A stretch of 64,000 bases of DNA. Origin: Paenibacillus sp. FSL R10-2734. Lineage in GTDB: Bacteria; Bacillota; Bacilli; Paenibacillales; Paenibacillaceae. The position numbers were made by a program, and so were the translations under genes. This document shows, piece by piece, positions 62,236 to 64,000 of the stretch. Position 1 is the first letter of the stretch; every line of letters starts with the position of its first letter. A model generated the notes under the pieces. The model had not been told where the DNA came from, made no database searches, and worked only from the letters and a program-made list of their open reading frames with translations. The stretch covers positions 1,240,001 to 1,304,000 of the forward strand of contig NZ_CP150170.1 of the NCBI RefSeq assembly GCF_037963865.1, in the 5' to 3' direction.

Positions 62236-62357
62236 CTAAACAGGTGGAAACGCTACAGGTTGACAATGCGGGGTTGTTGCTAGAGTTAGCACAAGTGCAA
62301 GCAAGGCAGGACCAGGCTGACATGCTCCTAATGATTGTGCAAGGAGGTGCAGCTTAA
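62232..62357 (+). CDS. 41-aa overlapping small ORF
   Basis: TTG 62232 overlaps the preceding stop (TTGA); ends at TAA 62357, which overlaps the next ATG. The peptide is helical (TKQVETLQVDNAGLLLELAQ) and acidic. Tight end-to-start overlaps on both sides suggest a real coupled gene in the XkdW-XkdX interval. Confidence 0.55.
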   Translation: MTKQVETLQVDNAGLLLELAQVQARQDQADMLLMIVQGGAA

Positions 62358-62968
62358 TGAACTGGTATGTGACGATTAAACGTTATTATATGGCAGGATA
62401 TTATACAACCGATCAGGTACAAATTTTTGTCACCGCTAAGAAAATCACTACTGAACAAGCTATAGAGATTATTGGAGATAGCGCCACTTACAGGCGTTTT
62501 TATTTTGCCCTCGTATCTGTTACGAGGGCTGTTTTATTTATCACTTTAGAAGGGGGCTGTTATATGACCATTGTGGGAGTGAATTCAGGAGGAGGCGATG
62601 CTGAAGCAGCGCCCATTGAGCACCGTTTAGAAGATGTTGAAAATAGACTGGTAGTCATCCAAGACGAAATCTTTAGATTTGGAACGGAAAATCTAAGTTT
62701 TAGTAATGAGCTTCTAATATTAAAAGAAAAACAATCACGCCATGAGGAAGATGTGAAGCAAATTAAACAATCGACGGTGGAAATGAAAATTCAATTTAAC
62801 GAGATTATGAGGCGGTGGGACACGTTAGATTCGCGAGTGTTCCAGCTATTGCAACAATCTCAGACGGACAGTAAGAGCGAACGAAAAGTGTTTATCGATT
62901 TACTTAAATACGTTCTGGCGGGAACTATTTTTGCTATTATTGCCTTTTTATTTAAAGGAGGGGTATAG
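62357..62968 (+). CDS. Fused XkdX-like / XhlA-like frame
   Basis: 203-aa open frame. Residues 1-41 (YYMAGYYTTDQVQIFVTAKK, ITTEQAIEII) are a complete XkdX-type protein. Residues 70-203 from ATG 62564 (AGGGGG upstream) are XhlA-like: coiled coil about 90-160 and a C-terminal membrane segment (LAGTIFAIIAFLF), a holin-associated lysis factor. The 28-residue linker is encoded by two terminator-like hairpins, so two separate proteins are the likely products, the XkdX stop having been lost or replaced. Confidence 0.7.
   Translation: MNWYVTIKRYYMAGYYTTDQVQIFVTAKKITTEQAIEIIGDSATYRRFYFALVSVTRAVLFITLEGGCYMTIVGVNSGGGDAEAAPIEHRLEDVENRLVVIQDEIFRFGTENLSFSNELLILKEKQSRHEEDVKQIKQSTVEMKIQFNEIMRRWDTLDSRVFQLLQQSQTDSKSERKVFIDLLKYVLAGTIFAIIAFLFKGGV
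62507..62540 (+). terminator. Terminator-like hairpin inside the XkdX-XhlA frame
   Basis: GCCCTCGTA-TCTGT-TACGAGGGC (62507-62529) then TGTTTTATTT; a weaker CGCC/GGCG hairpin with TTTTTATTTT lies just before (62482-62506). It separates structural from lysis genes. Confidence 0.75.
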
Positions 62969-63661
62969 ATGCTCACTTTGTCCCAAATCAAAAATAAATC
63001 AGCCCTACGACTAACCAACCTTCACCCCGTAGTCCGTTCCGCTGCTACTGCTCTTATCGAACGCTGTTACAAGCTTAATATCCCCATTCTCATCACGCAG
63101 GGTCTTCGCACAATTGCCGAGCAAGATGCTCTTTACGCACAAGGACGCACCAAGCCTGGAGCGATTGTTACTAATGCGCGTGGTGGGTATAGCTACCACA
63201 ATTATGGATTAGCTGTAGATTTTGCTCTTTTGCTACCGAATGGATCGAGTGTGTCATGGGATATGCGCCGGGACGACAATAACAATCAGATTGCAGATTG
63301 GCAGGAGGTAGTTAAAGAGGCCAAGGCACTTGGGTTCGAATGGGGTGGGGATTGGACTAGCTTCAAGGACTACCCACATTTTCAAATGGCGTTTGGGTTA
63401 ACACTTACACAGTTACGAGCAGGGGCCAAGCCCTCAACATCCGCAGTGGAGGCAGCGTACAAGATTTTTAATCGAAAGGAGGCGGAAGACTTGAAGGGTG
63501 ACGTTATTGCCATTGTAAAGGTTAACGGGGTTAAGGTTGCAGATGGAGTGCCTGAAAAAGGCATCACTTACGTGCCAGTACGTGTTATTGCAGAAGCACT
63601 AGGCGCTCAGGTAGGTTATGATTCCGTAACTCGAACGGTTGAGATTACAAGTACACACTAA
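62969..63661 (+). CDS. M15 L-alanyl-D-glutamate endopeptidase endolysin
   Basis: 230 aa. The M15 zinc ligands are His77 and Asp84 (SYHNYGLAVD) and His137 (YPHFQM). The C-terminal part (residues about 180-228; GVPEKGITYVPVRVIAEALG) is a copper-amine-oxidase-N/stalk-like domain, probably for wall binding. Cleaves the peptide of peptidoglycan, as CwlK and Ply500. ATG 62969 abuts the previous stop. PBSX uses amidase XlyA here instead. Confidence 0.9.
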   Translation: MLTLSQIKNKSALRLTNLHPVVRSAATALIERCYKLNIPILITQGLRTIAEQDALYAQGRTKPGAIVTNARGGYSYHNYGLAVDFALLLPNGSSVSWDMRRDDNNNQIADWQEVVKEAKALGFEWGGDWTSFKDYPHFQMAFGLTLTQLRAGAKPSTSAVEAAYKIFNRKEAEDLKGDVIAIVKVNGVKVADGVPEKGITYVPVRVIAEALGAQVGYDSVTRTVEITSTH

Positions 63662-63671
63662 GGAGGAATGG

Positions 63672-63956
63672 ATGATGGAAGCTGGAAATCTTTTAGATGA
63701 TGTGATGGCGTTTGCTTCTATATTAGCTGTTTTCGTATTGGCACTGGTTCAATTGGTCAAAAATAGTATCAACATCCCGCGGAATGCGGTCCCGATTATC
63801 GGACTATTGATAGGTTTGCTCATTGGTGCGGCAGCGTATCCTTTTTCCGAACTCGATTTAGTTCTTCGCCTGTGGGCTGGAGGACTTGCAGGGTTGTCTG
63901 CAACGGGGTTGTTTGAGCTAGCTTTTAAATATCGCCCGGGAACGACGAAAGAGTAA
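63672..63956 (+). CDS. Holin
   Basis: 94 aa from ATG 63672 (AGGAGG 5 nt upstream; ATG 63675 equally possible). Two to three hydrophobic segments (VMAFASILAVFVLALVQLV; VPIIGLLIGLLIGAAAYPF; LWAGGLAGLSATGLFELAF) and a short charged tail. Size, place after the endolysin and topology fit a phage holin. Last gene visible; 44 bases remain to the window edge. Confidence 0.8.
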   Translation: MMEAGNLLDDVMAFASILAVFVLALVQLVKNSINIPRNAVPIIGLLIGLLIGAAAYPFSELDLVLRLWAGGLAGLSATGLFELAFKYRPGTTKE

Positions 63957-64000
63957 ATGGATAATAGGTTCGAATCATAGAAAAGGGCTGTTCCAAAAAG

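Noticed and set aside
47364..63956. Complete inducible prophage
   Set aside because: No integrase, replication, terminase, portal or capsid gene and no att-like direct repeat were found; better explained as a tail-only element.

Overview
The window is a chromosomal segment of a low-to-mid GC, endospore-forming Firmicute, almost certainly Paenibacillus. The 16S gene has the Bacillales 3' end, the ribosomal-protein order matches Bacillales, and the sporulation/germination genes cwlD, gerD, kbaA, pdaB and a spoIIM homologue lie in the block where Bacillus keeps them. The genus is inferred from 16S and protein style; the species cannot be named from this window.

Region 1 (1-30.8 kb) is the transcription/translation super-cluster: rpoB (5'-truncated by the window), rpoC, an L7Ae-like K-turn protein, the str operon (rpsL-rpsG-fusA-tuf), the S10/spc/alpha operons (rpsJ to rplQ with secY, adk, map, infA and rpoA), then truA and rplM-rpsI. 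Oddities are a HemAT-type globin chemoreceptor with its own promoter between tuf and rpsJ, an S12 with Arg at the classical streptomycin-resistance lysine, several intercistronic RNA hairpins, and a structured RNA just downstream of rplQ.

Region 2 (30.9-39.6 kb) holds a two-gene sulfate-assimilation unit (cysH-sat) followed by the sporulation block cwlD-salA-gerD(-)-kbaA, a PPK2 polyphosphate kinase behind a repeat-rich, switch-like leader, pdaB(-), a SpoIIM-family gene and one small unknown gene.

Region 3 (39.65-46.47 kb) is an rRNA operon of unusual order: 16S - 5S - tRNA-Ile - tRNA-Ala - 23S - 5S - twelve tRNAs, ending in a strong UUCG terminator. Two tRNA-Pro genes in the array are identical. 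A gene-free stretch of about 0.9 kb follows, built from degenerate repeats spaced about 50 bp apart.

Region 4 (47.36-63.96 kb) looks like a headless contractile phage tail element (R-type tailocin, PBSX-like tail genes). An ImmA-type protease and Xre repressor are read leftwards. An ArpU-type late regulator is read rightwards, and two consecutive intrinsic terminators separate it from the structural genes: tail terminator, sheath, tube, a tail chaperone with a textbook -1 frameshift site, tape measure, LysM hub protein, baseplate proteins, several fibres, an XkdX-XhlA fused frame, an M15 endolysin and a holin. I see no integrase, terminase, portal or capsid gene. The layout suggests a repressor/protease switch, late activation through ArpU, assembly of a contractile particle, and release by the XhlA/endolysin/holin set.
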